A stretch of DNA of 64,000 nt from NCBI RefSeq assembly GCF_022539315.1, contig NC_066313.1, positions 34,881,059-34,945,058 of the forward strand. Direction: 5' to 3'. Below the pieces are notes generated by a model. The model saw only the letters and a list, made by a program, of their open reading frames with translations, searched no databases and had not been told where the DNA came from. Origin of the DNA: Serinus canaria (Eukaryota > Chordata > Aves > Passeriformes > Fringillidae). This document shows positions 10,555-23,250 of the stretch, in pieces. How positions within the stretch are numbered: position 1 is the stretch's first letter; the number at the start of each line of letters is the position of its first letter. The translations under genes were made by a program, and so were the position numbers.

Positions 10555-11350
10555 TATGCCATCCAGGGGGACTTTGGCAGTCTTGAGAGGTGGGCATGCA
10601 TAAATCTTATGAAGTTCAACAAGGCCAAGTGCAAGGTCCTGCACATGGATCAGCACAATCCCAAGAACAGGTCCAGGCTGGGCGGAGAATGGAATAAGAG
10701 AAGCCCTGAGGACTGGGGTATGGTAGTGGCTAAGAAGCTCAACACAACTTGGCAATGTGCACTCACAGCCCAGAAAGCCAGCCATGTCCTGGGCTGCATC
10801 AAAAGAAGCGTGGCCAGCAGGGTGAGAGAGGGAATTCTGTCCCTCTTCTGTTCTGATGAGATCTTGCCTGCTGTGTTCAGCTCTGGAGCCCCCAGCACAA
10901 GAAAGATGTTGGCCTGTTGGAGCAAGTCCAGAGGAGAGCCATGAAGATGCCAGAGGGCTGGAACACCTCTCGTTTGAAGAAAGGCTGAAAGAGCTGGGGT
11001 TTTTAAGCCTGGAGAAGAGAAGGGTGCAGGGAAACCTTAGAGCATCCTTCCAGTAACAATCAGGGCTGCAAGAGAGCTGGAGAGGGACTTCCTACAGAGA
11101 CATGTAGGGATGGGACAAGGGATAATGGCTCTAAAGGGAAAGAGGTCAGGTTTAGATTAGGTATTAGGGAGTTATTTTCTGTGAGGGTGGTGAGGCACTG
11201 GAACAGGTTGCTTGGAGAATGGAAGTGTTAGAGGCCAGGTTGGATGGGGCTTTGAGCAACTTTATCCAGTGGGTTGCATCACTTCCCATGGGAGGGGACT
11301 TGGAACTGGTTGATGTTTGGTGTCCCTCTATAGCAATGCTGTGATGGCCC
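10555..11350 (+). mobile_element. CR1 LINE, 3' part with end of ORF2
   Basis: About 0.8 kb of CR1 in sense orientation. The frame beginning GDFGSLERWACINLMKFNKA is the C-terminal part of CR1 ORF2 (reverse-transcriptase protein; family motif LERW..KNLMKFNK.KCKVLHL). It continues QCALTAQKASHVLGCIKRSVASR and, after frame breaks, [19 protein letters not shown]. It then runs through GTGAGGGTGGTGAGGCACTGGAACAGGTTGC to a degraded 3' end near 11350. Multiple frameshifts and stops make it inactive. The 5' portion is missing, as usual for CR1. Confidence 0.92.
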
Positions 11351-14300
11351 CAACGAGGGGAGAGAATGAAGCATCTGACTTCACTGATATCAGAAGGCTA
11401 GTTAATTACTTCATTATACTATAATATTTTATACATCTAAAACTGAATCTGCCAAGCACTCAACTCTGCACACCACTGCACAGAACTGCACTCATTTCAT
11501 GACTCTCTTGTGACCATCAGCTGACATTCCAACACACACACACTCTTGGCCCTAATAGGCCAAGGAAACAAAACATCCTCACTTTGGATAAATAATCTCC
11601 ATATTGCATTCTACTTCGGCACAACACAGGCACAGCAAATGACAAGATTTGTGTTTTCCCTTTCTCTGAGGTTCAGAGAATGTGAATCTCAGAAATCCTT
11701 GGCAAGAATTGTGCCTTGCCTTTCTCTGTGAAGAGAAATGTGGCAACTCATCCAGTGTAATGGTTCTGTGAGTCTCTAGATCAGATATTTAAAAGTTACA
11801 GTATAGTAACATGTTCACTTTATTTTCATGGAGTGTTTGAGCCTCCATCTCCAGCTTTTTGTCTTTGTTTCTTCTTTTGCCTTGGAGGTGGTTGAAATCT
11901 GGTTGAAGTTTTGAGCACTAGTTACTGCAACAGAAGGGGCTTACCTTAGAAGTGACCTGGCCTTAGTTCTGGGAAATAATGATGATCTTTACTTTGCTCC
12001 TCACACTTTCCTCAAGATTGGTCTCATTTGGTCAGTATTACCAAACTCATTCAAGGTGCTCTCTTGGACAGTTCTCCACATCTGATGTTGTTTTCAAAAT
12101 AAGGGTATTTTAAATGCCTAAATACACAGTGTAAATTTGTTTGTCATAGGGATTCTGAAACTTAAATCTAACAGCTTTGCGCTTTTCTGGAGCTAATGTC
12201 TGGCTACTTACTGAAGAGCAAAAGAAAAAAAAAGTGCTGATTTTGTTTGGGAGCTACAGAAGTTCTAAGAATAAATTGTTGCAATGGTAGAAAAGGTCAT
12301 AACAGCTAAGGAGGCTATGATCTGGTTATGCTTTTTTTTTTCCATTCAGTTTACTGCAAACAAGTATATTCAAGTAAAAACAGCTATCAGGCATACTGAT
12401 TACATCTGTTTCTGGTGCTGTTAAGTTAGTGGGACTAATTTAACATGCAGTGAAAGAAGTGTGCAAAAGAATTTACTAGACCACTTTATGTAAAGTATTT
12501 TTCATAGTGGTGTTAACAAAGAATTTCTCTGTTCATTGATAATAAATTGGATTGAATCGCAACTTTTTTTTTGAGAGGGCTAAGACATGAAAAAAGCCCA
12601 CTTAGTTTTATGCCAAGAAGTTTAATTTTGGTTATGAAAAATACAAAACAGAACGGTTTGCAAAATGACAGTTTGAGTTTTTGTGTGTAACTCCTATTTA
12701 TGTATTAAAGAAGATGGGGCAGTAACATGTGAAGAGTGCAGACTGAAAAACGGCAAACACATTATGAACTCAGTGTGTGCTGGTTAAATAAGTGCTAAGA
12801 ATTTCTGTCAGCCAGAAGGTGGTAGCAGAATTCTCCTGTAACAGCTCTGGATTGTGTTCCAGAAGGCATTCTCAATACAAAGTGATTTTGAAATGCAGTT
12901 CAGAAAACATATTTTTTTTAGTAGCAGGAACAAATAGCACTGACATTTTTTTTTTCATTTGGCAGCATCTTTGAGTAGAAAAGTGTCTGCACTTATGCCT
13001 GAGATGTCATGCATTGGGAATGCATGTAGGATCTGTTACTTGGGTTTTGTTTCTGTTTTTTTTTTTGCAATTGTAATTATGGTTTTTACAGACTTTTTAA
13101 TGCCAAAGGGAACCATTTATGGGCTGAAATGACAAGAGATTTATTTTCCTCATAGTATCACAAGACTGGAAGATGTCAGTACCATAAGAAGCCCAGATAA
13201 CACATTATTTCCATCCAGAGGAACTCTGTAATTCTTTCATAGATGTAAACACAAATGCAAAGAGTGATATCCATTGGCTGGGACTGATGCAACACCCCAG
13301 TCATACTCTTATCAAGTGTAACAACTTGAAGGTGCAAAGGTTTTTATTACTCTCTTTTATTGTTTTGTGATGGACTTTTGTCTGTCACAACATCTCTGTG
13401 CACATAGCCATTCCTATTTCAACAGAGACACTCTTCATCACTGCAAGAAACTTGTGAGAAATTCAGGCTCTGGAGCACAGTCTGTCCCTCATTTTTTCTA
13501 AACCATTGTGTCACAGCTCTGATGATACACAGTACTCCTCGGCAGACTTCTTTAAGAAATTGTTCTGTACCTAAGAGATAGTTTCTATGGTAACTACAAT
13601 TTTTGTGGTTTCTTGGGGTTTTTGTTTTTTTTTTCATTTTTTTTAACTTACTGGATAGTTTGGAAGTAGAGGGAGCAAGGCTTTAGTGTGACATTGGGAA
13701 GAGTCAGCACAATAAAATAAGACAGAAAATAAAACATTCTTTGCTTGATCTACCTACCAGTAAACTGAAAGAGCAGTTCAAAAGAGCATCAGTCTCTTAC
13801 TTATAAGCTGCCTGGCTTATGAGCAAGCAGGCTGGAGCTGTGCAGGAAAAAAAGAAAAAAAGGAGGAAGCCCAGAGCAAGCTCTGCCACTCTTACAATTT
13901 TGCACCTGCTGGTTTTTTTAAAATTGGCTTTTTAGAGTGACTGCAGCAGTCTCCTCTTACTGAAGTTCTGACTTAGAAAAACATTCACCCAGAAGATTAC
14001 AACAACATAATATTTTATCATATGTGCTTCTCTCCCCTTTCACAGTATAAATATGAAGTTGTTTGGGGCACTGTGTGCAGAATTTCTAGTGGAGCCACAA
14101 CAATGACAGTGATGAAGATGTGAAATGAGCTGGTTTAGAACACAACAAAAGATAGCAGGAAATACAAATGATAAGTAGATATGTATATCAATAGATATAT
14201 AAATATTAGAGTACAGATATAGAAAACATGGTAAAAAACAGGGGGTATATACTCTGTGAAAAACATGGCAAGATATTGAGATAATCACGAAATTCAAGCA

Positions 14301-16123
14301 TCCATTTTTCACATATGCTAGGAAAGCGTATTTATAGGAAAGGTCTCTTTTAGGCAAATGTGTAGGTGTTGTAAAGATGCCAGAGGTAAGATTATAAAAT
14401 ACATTGCAACAGCTGGGCATTAGAAAAACCTGTTTTGCCAAAAGCCCTGTTTTCTCTTTAGGCAGAAGCTAGGAGAGGGTTAACCCAAAATTAACAAATC
14501 CAATGAAAATTCAAATATTTATGTAATAAATCACCTAAAATTGTATTTAGAGATCATTGTTGTAATGCTTACCAGTTCTTTTTCTGGATTTAACTGTTTC
14601 ATCTCAAAAAAAAAGAGACAAAATGTTTATTTTGTGGAACCAAAACAATGACATGAAATCAAAGGGAGCTGATTAAGAAGAACATGCTTTTAGTGGAGAG
14701 CTTTGATATTTTGTCAGTACTGTTTAAGAAATACATTATCCTTCTGTTTTGTTGCAAAATGGGGGAAAAAGGACCACATTATTCAGAAATTATTTGCAGA
14801 TATGGAGTTCAGTTCAGCATAGTTCTGTAGTGTACAGTGACTGCAATTTCAAATGTGCAGGGTAAAAAAGTGTAATTTCTAGATAGGCACAAGTGAATCT
14901 TTTAGAAATAACATATGATTTTTTAATCTCAAAGTCTGAGAGGCCTTAATGAAACCCGAAGATGTTCCCATTTAATTTAATTGGTATTTGGCATCTCCTT
15001 TGAGATTACTGAATGTTATTTTATCTTCATATAATGCTGAATGACTATCTGCTGAAAAATTGAGGTTCTTTTAAGGTGCCTTAGGTTGGACACTAAATTA
15101 ATTGGGTTATCTGAACTCTATTAGTCATCTGAAACAACTTGGTCTCCATTTCCTGCTCTTAGTGACTTATTAATGTGGCTGTGACAGGAGAGGAAAAGAG
15201 CAAAGGAGAAAATGTCAGTGCAGTTATTTGCGAGTAATGCTTCCATCTGGAGAGCGATTGCCTCCACAGTTCTTGCAAAGAGCTTGAATTCTACAAAACT
15301 TCTGGAGAGTCACTTTCCTAGAACTGAAATGAAACCCTTATAGCAGTAAAAAGTGGAAAAGATCACATTCTCTAGGGTGTCCTATGTTGACCCCTTGGAA
15401 ATTTTCCATTGAGACCAAGTGAGGAATGAGGACCAAACTGCCACTTGTCCTTCACACAGCTCGTATTTCCCTTTATCCTATTGCAATGATGTAAGTGAAG
15501 TCTGCAGCCTGTCTGTTAAGCTGTAAATACATGGATCTGTCAGTCAGTGAGAAATTTTAAAAACTGGAAAACTGTGCATTTGATCATATATAACCACAAG
15601 GAGAAACTTAAATGCTGAAACTGCTGACACTGATCATGTTCTCAGGAATGAGGGAGTAGGACCAGCAAAACCAGGGTATGTATTTGTCATTTCAGCTGCT
15701 AGCTCATCTCGTGAGCTCTCCAAAGTAGCCTGTAAATAGTCATGTGACCAGCTATTTTAGCCTAAATCCATGATAAAACTAATGAATTATTTCAAAATAT
15801 ATGTGAGCAGGCACTTAGTTACTAGAGGTCTTAACAAAAAAAAAAAATAAAATCCATATTTGTTGTGCATATTTGTCCATATTTGGTCCTTGTATCCAGA
15901 CTTCTGTGGTTGTAGACTAGATCCAAGTGGATGAAAGTGCCCACTGAACTTGTGCTGGCAGTAGAAAAACACAGAGGCTTTGGAACAGCTCTTCTGAGAG
16001 TATGCTCAGCTGCAGAAAGAGTGATGTGATGGCCTGATCTGCCTTAGATCAAAGCCTCCCCAGGAACTGTGCCTTGCAATAATAGCTAGTGGCAGATAAC
16101 CGTGTGGGCAAATGGTGATCTGT

Positions 16124-16142
16124 AAACCACACGGTGTGGTTT
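16124..16142. promoter_or_regulatory. Palindromic RUNX-type site
   Basis: AAACCACAC-g-GTGTGGTTT: two perfect 9-bp inverted arms around one base, each arm containing the RUNX consensus (AACCACA / TGTGGTT). No gene nearby. Function inferred from the motif only. Confidence 0.35.
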
Positions 16143-19100
16143 GAGCACAACACCACCTGCCAGAGGAGGGGTTCTTGGTCTAGAAAGGTTGACATACTCA
16201 ATGTAAAAAGTGTGACATTATGTGATACTAGACTGACCATAGATTTCTCTTTTTTTGATCTTATTTGGTGAAATTGTCTGCTTTTGTTTTTTTGTTGGAT
16301 TTTTTCCCCCCCCAGATTGTTGCTTGGATCTCTACAGTTGATGGCATTTTCCTTTCTGTGTCATTTTGCCTTTGTTACAGGGTACCATAATCCTTGCTTA
16401 ACATCTCCATAGAAAACTGTATTAGCAAGCAAAATATTTATCTGCCCACTACAGCCTGTTTCAGAGCTTAAGGTGATGAGATGGGTATTTTCCTAATGAT
16501 CTTCTAGGCATTTGCATTGCTATTCCACATTGGAAAAAACAATCTCATCAGTAAAAACTGTGAGATTTCCCTGTTTTCACAGTTATGTGAGTGCCACCCT
16601 TCCTCAAGTAATAATCACTCACTAACCTTGCATTTGTTGCTCTTTCAGATTTCACAGCCAGAGCTGACACTGTTGACAGCTTGATAAACTCTTTGCCACT
16701 TACGATGGCTTTGCCTCTTCCAGGAACATTATTTCCTGTCTATACTCACTTTGAAGAACCACCCTGATTTTCATCTGAAGCCTCTGCACAAATTAGGCAG
16801 CCTTTGCTCCTGCAAAATTATCAAGGGTAGAAAATGTGAAGTTGTGGCTCAAGGAAACAGTGTCTATAATTAAAGAACAAGTTAATGTGGAAGAAGGGTT
16901 CTGTGGCACTAATAATGTTTGTACCCCTCGGTCCTAAAGTTTGCAGGTTATATATTGCAATTCATTTCATGATTTGCTTAGGTAATTTTCTGTTTGCTTT
17001 TTAGGTATTTTGGTGACAAATTTATCAATAGGTGGTGCTGCTGCTCTAAATCCTCTCTGTTCAGTCTTGTCTTGAGAAAGGAATGCTGGCACTTGTGTTT
17101 CAACATTCCAGTGATTTCTCAGGCTCTGAAGAAAAACACTATGAAATATTACTCAGCTATAAGCTTTCCTATGTATTCCTGGGAAGATAATTACAATAAT
17201 GAATCAGGCTCTTTTATTGTAACCATGCTATTGTGCTTGTATATAACATCTCTCAAAACAATTAGACTCATCCCACATGTGAAAGATCTTGGACTGTCTG
17301 ACTCTGCTTGCCATAGTGTCAAGTAATATGCAATGAATATTTTCTTAATACACACTGAAGTAATTATTTTCATACATAATGCTTGGGAACTGAGAGAGAG
17401 ATATTAAGAATGACTTGTCTGAGTCATGTGGGAAGTCTATCATGACAAGGAATAAAATCCAGGTAACTTGTGTCATACCTAATTTACTTGCTGTTGGTCA
17501 GCCGCTCCTTCCTTAAGAAATAATTTGAGAAGGATGTCTGTCTTTTCTGGCACAGACAGAAAAGTCACTGTAACATCAGAACAAGCAGGAATGTGGTTAT
17601 GCTACTTCTCTCCTCTTTTCTAGAAGCAATGAGGCGTAGCTATTTCATTACGTTTGTTGTAATTGTCAGGGCTACTGCTTGTTTGTCTGAGGCTACCAAT
17701 AAACACAGTGTGATTCATATAGAACTGCCTGAGGGATGGCTTGACTCCAAAAGCAGAGTTTAGCCTGTATTTGGCAGTTGTTTGCTTAATGCATAAAAAT
17801 GTGTATGAAAGCTATGAAAAATGAATCTGTGCTTTAACACCCAGCTTGTAAAATCCACTTGATTTATCCTGCAGAAGATATTGCAATATAAAGGAATAAT
17901 GAATACAATGTCTGCCTTCATTTTCTCTTATTTTTTGGTTATGCTGTCATCTTCAATATTGTTGCGATGGATTCAGGCCTATATGGAGTCATCATGACTA
18001 ATAAAATGTCTTTAAAATCAAAGATGATCTGTGACACTGAGCTTTGAAAGGGCATTTTTTAAATCTAATTGTAACATATGTGAAATTTTCTTTCCCTTGT
18101 ATGATTACTCTGATTTAATCATGAACTGTAAGGGAGAGATGCAGTGGAACAGAGCAGTAGAGCATTTGAAGAGGCATTGTTGCCTCTCCAAAAGTAGGTC
18201 ATCCTCCATAAGTTCTGTGTTACTGTTGTAGGCTGATTATTGCCTTTGTCCTTTCTTCTGTAAAGCAGTGGTTTCCCTCTTGTGGCCTTTGAATCTCTGG
18301 AAATCTTTGGGCCACTTCCTTTTGGTCCTTGGTCTCAGAGAAGGTGTGAGAAAAACACAAACATATTTCTTAAATGTGATCTACAGGGACTGCCATTTCC
18401 AACGAGAAAAATAAATATATCAGGGACAAAGAAGGAAAAAGACTAAGTAGAAAACTTTGAAGTAATCGATATAAATGACGGTCCCTGCAGAAGCTGGGCA
18501 TATGAGGGTGAGGAATGCAAAAGTAAAAATGCAGAAACAAAAGAGATTTGTGCTGGGAATAAAGCCCAGATTTTTCTACACCCAGGTGATGAGGACTAAG
18601 AAGGTAATTGCTTGGAAACTCAGAGTAATTGGATTAATCTCCATTAGCATTTAATTTTGGATCAAGAGTGGACTTTTGAATTGAACTTCCACCATCCACA
18701 TTTTCTATGCTTTGGTTCAGAGTGGTCTCAGAGCACCTAAACTAGAAACATCCCAGGTGAAATCAGGATGGAAGAGGGACTTCAGGAGCACACCTTGTCC
18801 ATTTTAGTTGTTGGCAATGAGCATGCAGGAGACAGGAGTAGACTAGATGTAATCTAGTGCAGTAATCTGAAAGAAACCTCCTGAAATTGTGTAGTGCAGG
18901 CATCATTTGATAAGGATTGTATGAAAGCCCTTGATGGATGACAGGGCTTTTGTTCTGCTGATGTTGGTCACTGCTGAGTGCTGAGGACAGTGCAGCTTGG
19001 TGGGTGGTGTGAGTGGGGCTCCACCAGTGACCACGATGAGGCTGTGGGCCAGTCTTCACATGGAGATGCTTCACAGTCTTTATGCTTTCAAAGCTGCCTT

Positions 19101-19840
19101 CTCAGAAACAGGCTGGCTATTGTGTGGGTCTGGCACTGGTTAGAGCTGGCTGGGCACCAGTTGGCCCTGTCCTGGGGTGAAGGTGAGCACAGAGCTCCAG
19201 CTGGCCAAGGTGATTATTGTGGGTGGAGGGTGGGCTCTCCACTGAGAGGGGACAGCTGGCTGGGCCAGGGGGCCTACCCGGCTGATCAGCAAGGGAGCAA
19301 AGGTTTTAAGAAAGATGAAGAATGTGGCAGACTCCCTCCCAGTTATACAGTACTCTTCCTCTAAAATGTTCACATTGTCTTGATAAAGTTGTTAATTTTC
19401 ATTTTTTTTTTAATTTTTAGGTCCTGTTAAACACAAATTGGTTTAGCTCTACTACACAGTGTGAATAACTTTCTACATTCCTTGATATTGCTTCCTTCAG
19501 GGTATTTAAACTGTGTTATCAAGTCCCTTAAGGCTCCTTTTATCTGACAGTATATGTTAGACTCCTGTTTTCTCTAATTTTTACGTCACAGTCTCAGATC
19601 TTGTCTTCATTTATTTGCTAATGTTTCTGTCCTTAAATATGTGGGATAAGCTAGCATACTGAATAGAAAATTTTTTATAATTCTAGTTAGACCATTACTG
19701 CATAATATAAAGCTTCTCAGGATTTGACTTAGACTTTTAAATATATCTTCTGTTCCAGATTCTTTTATGTACCAGCTTTGATAAATTAGGGATCTTAAAC
19801 TATATCTAACAGAAGGGGCTTTAGGGGGTTGTTTGCACTT

Positions 19841-19925
19841 TGTTGTTGTTGTTGTTGGGTTTTTATTGTGGTTTTTTTGTTTGTTTGTTTTATTGTTTTT
19901 GTTTTTGATTTTGGTGTTTGTGTTT
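19841..19925 (+). repeat. T/TG-rich simple repeat
   Basis: (TTG)n from about 19841 followed by TTTG and T-run variants (GTTTGTTTGTTTTATTG...). Low complexity, common in bird intergenic DNA. Confidence 0.85.
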
Positions 19926-20284
19926 AGTTTTGCTTAGCAAATGAGATCTACAGTAAATGTGTTTGTTTAAAAGGCAACTTGAAATTCTATGAAATATTTT
20001 TTTAACATGATATTTGTTCTCCTTTGCTTGCATAGAAGGTCTCCAAAGTCTGCAGTGCTGCCACAGGAGTGGATGCCTTTGCACTTGGCCATTATCTTTT
20101 TAGTATCACCAGGACTTGCTACAGGCAGTAAGGTACACCAATATAAATCCAGTGTATGGATTAAAACATAGCTATGACAACACAGAAACCAAGAGAAAAG
20201 CCTTAGCTACGGAATTGATGCATAGTTGGAGGAGGAGAGACAGTGGGAATACATGAATACAGCAGATTTCACAACCTGGACAGA

Positions 20285-20445
20285 GGCATTGTGCAGCTTC
20301 TGTGTCTGGAGGTTTCCAAGAGCAGACTGGATAAAGCTGGACACTGTGGGTGGGGTGAGCTCAGATGTGGCCCTGCTTTGGGCAGAAGATTGAACTAGAG
20401 ACCTCTCAAAGTTCCTTCCAAACTGAATTTCCCTATGATCTTGTG
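20285..20445 (+). mobile_element. CR1 LINE 3' terminal fragment
   Basis: Sense-strand CR1 3' end: GGAGGTTTCCAAGAGCAGACTGGATAAAGC, then GCTCAGATGTGGCCCTGCTTTGGGCAGAAG, ACCTCTCAAAGTTCCTTCCAAACTGAATTTCCCTATGATC. About 160 bp, diverged. Confidence 0.85.
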
Positions 20446-22919
20446 AAAAAGAATGACGATGTATGAGAAAATATTAACAACCCACAGGAGTAAATCAGTG
20501 TTTACTGATCTTCCTTCCATAGTTCTTCCTGTATTAGATTTGAGCAACCTCAAGAAAGAACACATTTTCATTTCTTTAACAGTCGGGATCGGCCAATTGC
20601 TCCCAAAATACATGCTATAGAATATTTTGTGGTCATGTCCTTAAGATGGCAGAATCAAATTTACAAACATCTGTAGATGTTTATGGTTGACAATAGAGCC
20701 TGATTTTGGAACCACAGTTTATTTTATAAGCAGTGTGCTGAAGCAAATACCTTTTATGTGACCATTTTAATCAATCATGATTTGTCACTGTGAAAGGGTC
20801 AGGACCTTAAAATATAACAGTATATAGACTCCCTATTAAAGAATCTTCCAATCTGCTTTGAAGTCTTACAATCTTTTATAATCTTATAGCAAATTATATA
20901 GCATCTTTTTGTAAAGGTTCAGAATGCCTACTCACAGAACCTTGTGTTCTGAACTACCAAAACTGGTTTTTTATTATTATTTTTGTAGATATATTCTTCA
21001 GAAGGTCTCCTATCTAAGTATAAATTTAGCCCAAGGTTGCTTGGCATATGAAGTCAGAGGAGATCATGGCACTAGAGAGCCCAGGACAGGTTTGTGACAT
21101 AATTTTAAAGTGCTTTAAATAAGGAAGAGGTCAGGTATTTACCCACATTGGGTATTACACCGTGGCTGAATGAGATGAAGGATATTGGTGTAATTAGTAT
21201 GAAGCCACTGAAAAAAACCCATGTGAAATAAACACAAAAAAGTCAGATTTATCAGAGAAAGAAAAATTGGATATAAACATGCTTGCTTTGCACAAGTGCT
21301 TCCACAGAGGTCTGACTAAAGAAAACACCTCATGACTTGTGCTTTGACCTCAAGAATTCACTCAGCATTTCCCAATGTGATCAGATGTGTTGATTCCTGT
21401 AGCCATGGGGTAGCTGCCCATTTTCCTCCCTTCCTCCCTCCCTTGCCTGCTTTTGCCTCTCAATTTTCTTTTACTTCACTCCTGCTTTTTTCTCTCCATT
21501 CCTCTTCCTTTCCCCATGTCTCATACATCTGGAGGCTAACAGCCTATAGACATTTTCCTAAACATCCAGTATGTTACTACTATAATAATACAGAAGGAAA
21601 GGGAATGAACCATAAAATCATTGGCAGATCAGGGAAAAACCTGGTCTGTATCACATGGGAGCACAGGACTCAGAATAATGCAGGGGTTTTTATGTCTAAG
21701 GAAGAATTGTAATGATATGTAAATTAAAGGCAGAAGAATGGAGGCCCAGACTGCTGCATGAATAATACTTCTGTAGTTCTGAACAATGAGGATAAGAGTT
21801 TTTCAGATGGCTCATACAGGCACCTTTACACTGGGTACCTAGAAAACCACATCCAGACATTAAAAGTGTCCATTTGGGGATTTCTGTTCAGGAGGTGTTC
21901 CTGATGACCTAACTCACTGGTGGAAAGAAAAACAGAAAACTGAACGCAGACAACATTGTTGAATCCACCTGAATGAGTGTAGGAGATGTAGCCACTAACT
22001 TTTCAAGACAAGTCAACTGTGAACATCAAGTCTAACATTCTTCAAATTATGAAAAGAATTATTAATTGTCTTAAGGCTAAAGAATATTTACTGGTATATT
22101 CAGTGTCAGGGCTTTTTGTTTTCTTTTTATGTATAGTGTGAAAATAATTGAGGAGTGAAAAATTCTTTTTAAGACTGTAATAATTAATCAAAATTGAGCA
22201 CATTATAAAATATGGCTTAGATGTTCATCTGATGCAAATAAGCTCTTGTTTGAAATCAATAGAGCTGTGGCAGTTAATGTTAGCAAAGGGCTTGGCTCTT
22301 TTTCTGTTGAATGAATAATATACCCAAGCAATAATTTTTCTTTCTTACAGTTAAGTGCCAGATATCAACCTGTTCATTCACAAAGCTGTAGAACGTAATC
22401 AGTTGTAAACTACCCTGTCTCCCATAATTCAGTGCTTTCTAGGATAGGTTTTGTCACTGCCCATTTTTCTCTTCAGTGTCAGCCGGGTGAAATAATGTAA
22501 TTGTGAGTTTAGTCATGCAGCTAGTCTGAAATTAAAAGTTGAACAGGACTGGAATTTCTTCTTAACTGTGCCTCCAAAAATCTAGTATAATACTCAAGAA
22601 GTCTTCAGTGTTACAGCAGTGTCAAATATTTCCTGCCCTTGGATATTTACTGACATGAAAGAAAACAGTGGGTTTAGGCTGATGAGGAGCTGGTTTTTGA
22701 CAGAGATGGAGAGGTACTTTGTCAGAAACAATGCTGCAGCATTGTAGCAACAGCATACGAGATCCCAGCAGGAGATTTTAGAGAGGCAAGAGAGATTAAA
22801 TTTGGAAACAGAGCTGATTTCATTCATTAATTCACACATTCCCATATGCACACACAGCACCAAATCATGTATGTTCAAATATTTTGTCTTCCCTTGCAGA
22901 GCCATGTGCAAGCAGGCGG

Positions 22920-23250
22920 ACTGAGATTCCCAGTGGTGCCACAGGGACAGAATTGTATGTCACTCCCTCAGATAACAGACAAAAAGACAAACAGAAATGG
23001 GCTCAAGGTATGCTCGGGTAGGTTTAGATTCAACATTAGGAAAAATTCCTTCACTGAAAGGGTGGTCAAGCATTGCAACAGGCTGCCCAGGGAAGTGCTG
23101 GAGTCACAGTCTCTAAAAGTGTTCAAAAGGGATGTAGATGTGATGCTTATAGACATGGTCTATTGGTGGACTCGGCAGTGCTGGGTTAATGGTTAGACTC
23201 ATTGATCCTAGAGGTCTTTTCCAACCTTAATGATTCTATAATTCTATGAC
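22920..23250 (+). mobile_element. CR1 LINE 3' fragment
   Basis: Sense CR1: TTCCCAGTGGTGCCACAGGG, then TTTAGATTCAACATTAGG, GCAACAGGCTGCCCAGGGAAG, and the end AGGTCTTTTCCAACCTTAAT with GATTCTATAATTCTATGA. The frame FNIRKNSFTERVVKHCNRLP matches the C-terminal CR1 ORF2 motif. The tail differs from the copy at 38.5 kb (TTTTCCAACC rather than CCCTTCCAACC), so it belongs to another CR1 subfamily. Confidence 0.9.

Larger units (their letters stand above)
11351..20280. other. Gene-free AT-rich stretch
   Basis: No coding exon, RNA gene or CR1 copy that I can support in about 8.9 kb. Minor items are a short CA run near 11535, A/G tracts near 13848, a palindromic RUNX-type site at 16124-16142 and a G-rich segment around 18960-19290 of unknown nature. 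The short open frames (for example 14040-14441 minus, 18978-19364 plus) look like random or low-complexity sequence. Confidence 0.55.

Noticed and set aside
10483..11056. Open frame of 153 codons and overlapping frames as a host gene
   Set aside because: The protein is CR1 ORF2 C-terminus with frameshifts: a dead retrotransposon fragment.
14040..14441. 133-codon minus-strand frame
   Set aside because: AT-rich DNA gives Ile/Phe/Tyr/Ser runs, and no domain or conserved motif is visible.
17528..17566. Short inverted pair CTTTTCTG/CAGAAAAG
   Set aside because: Eight-base arms are expected many times by chance in 64 kb.
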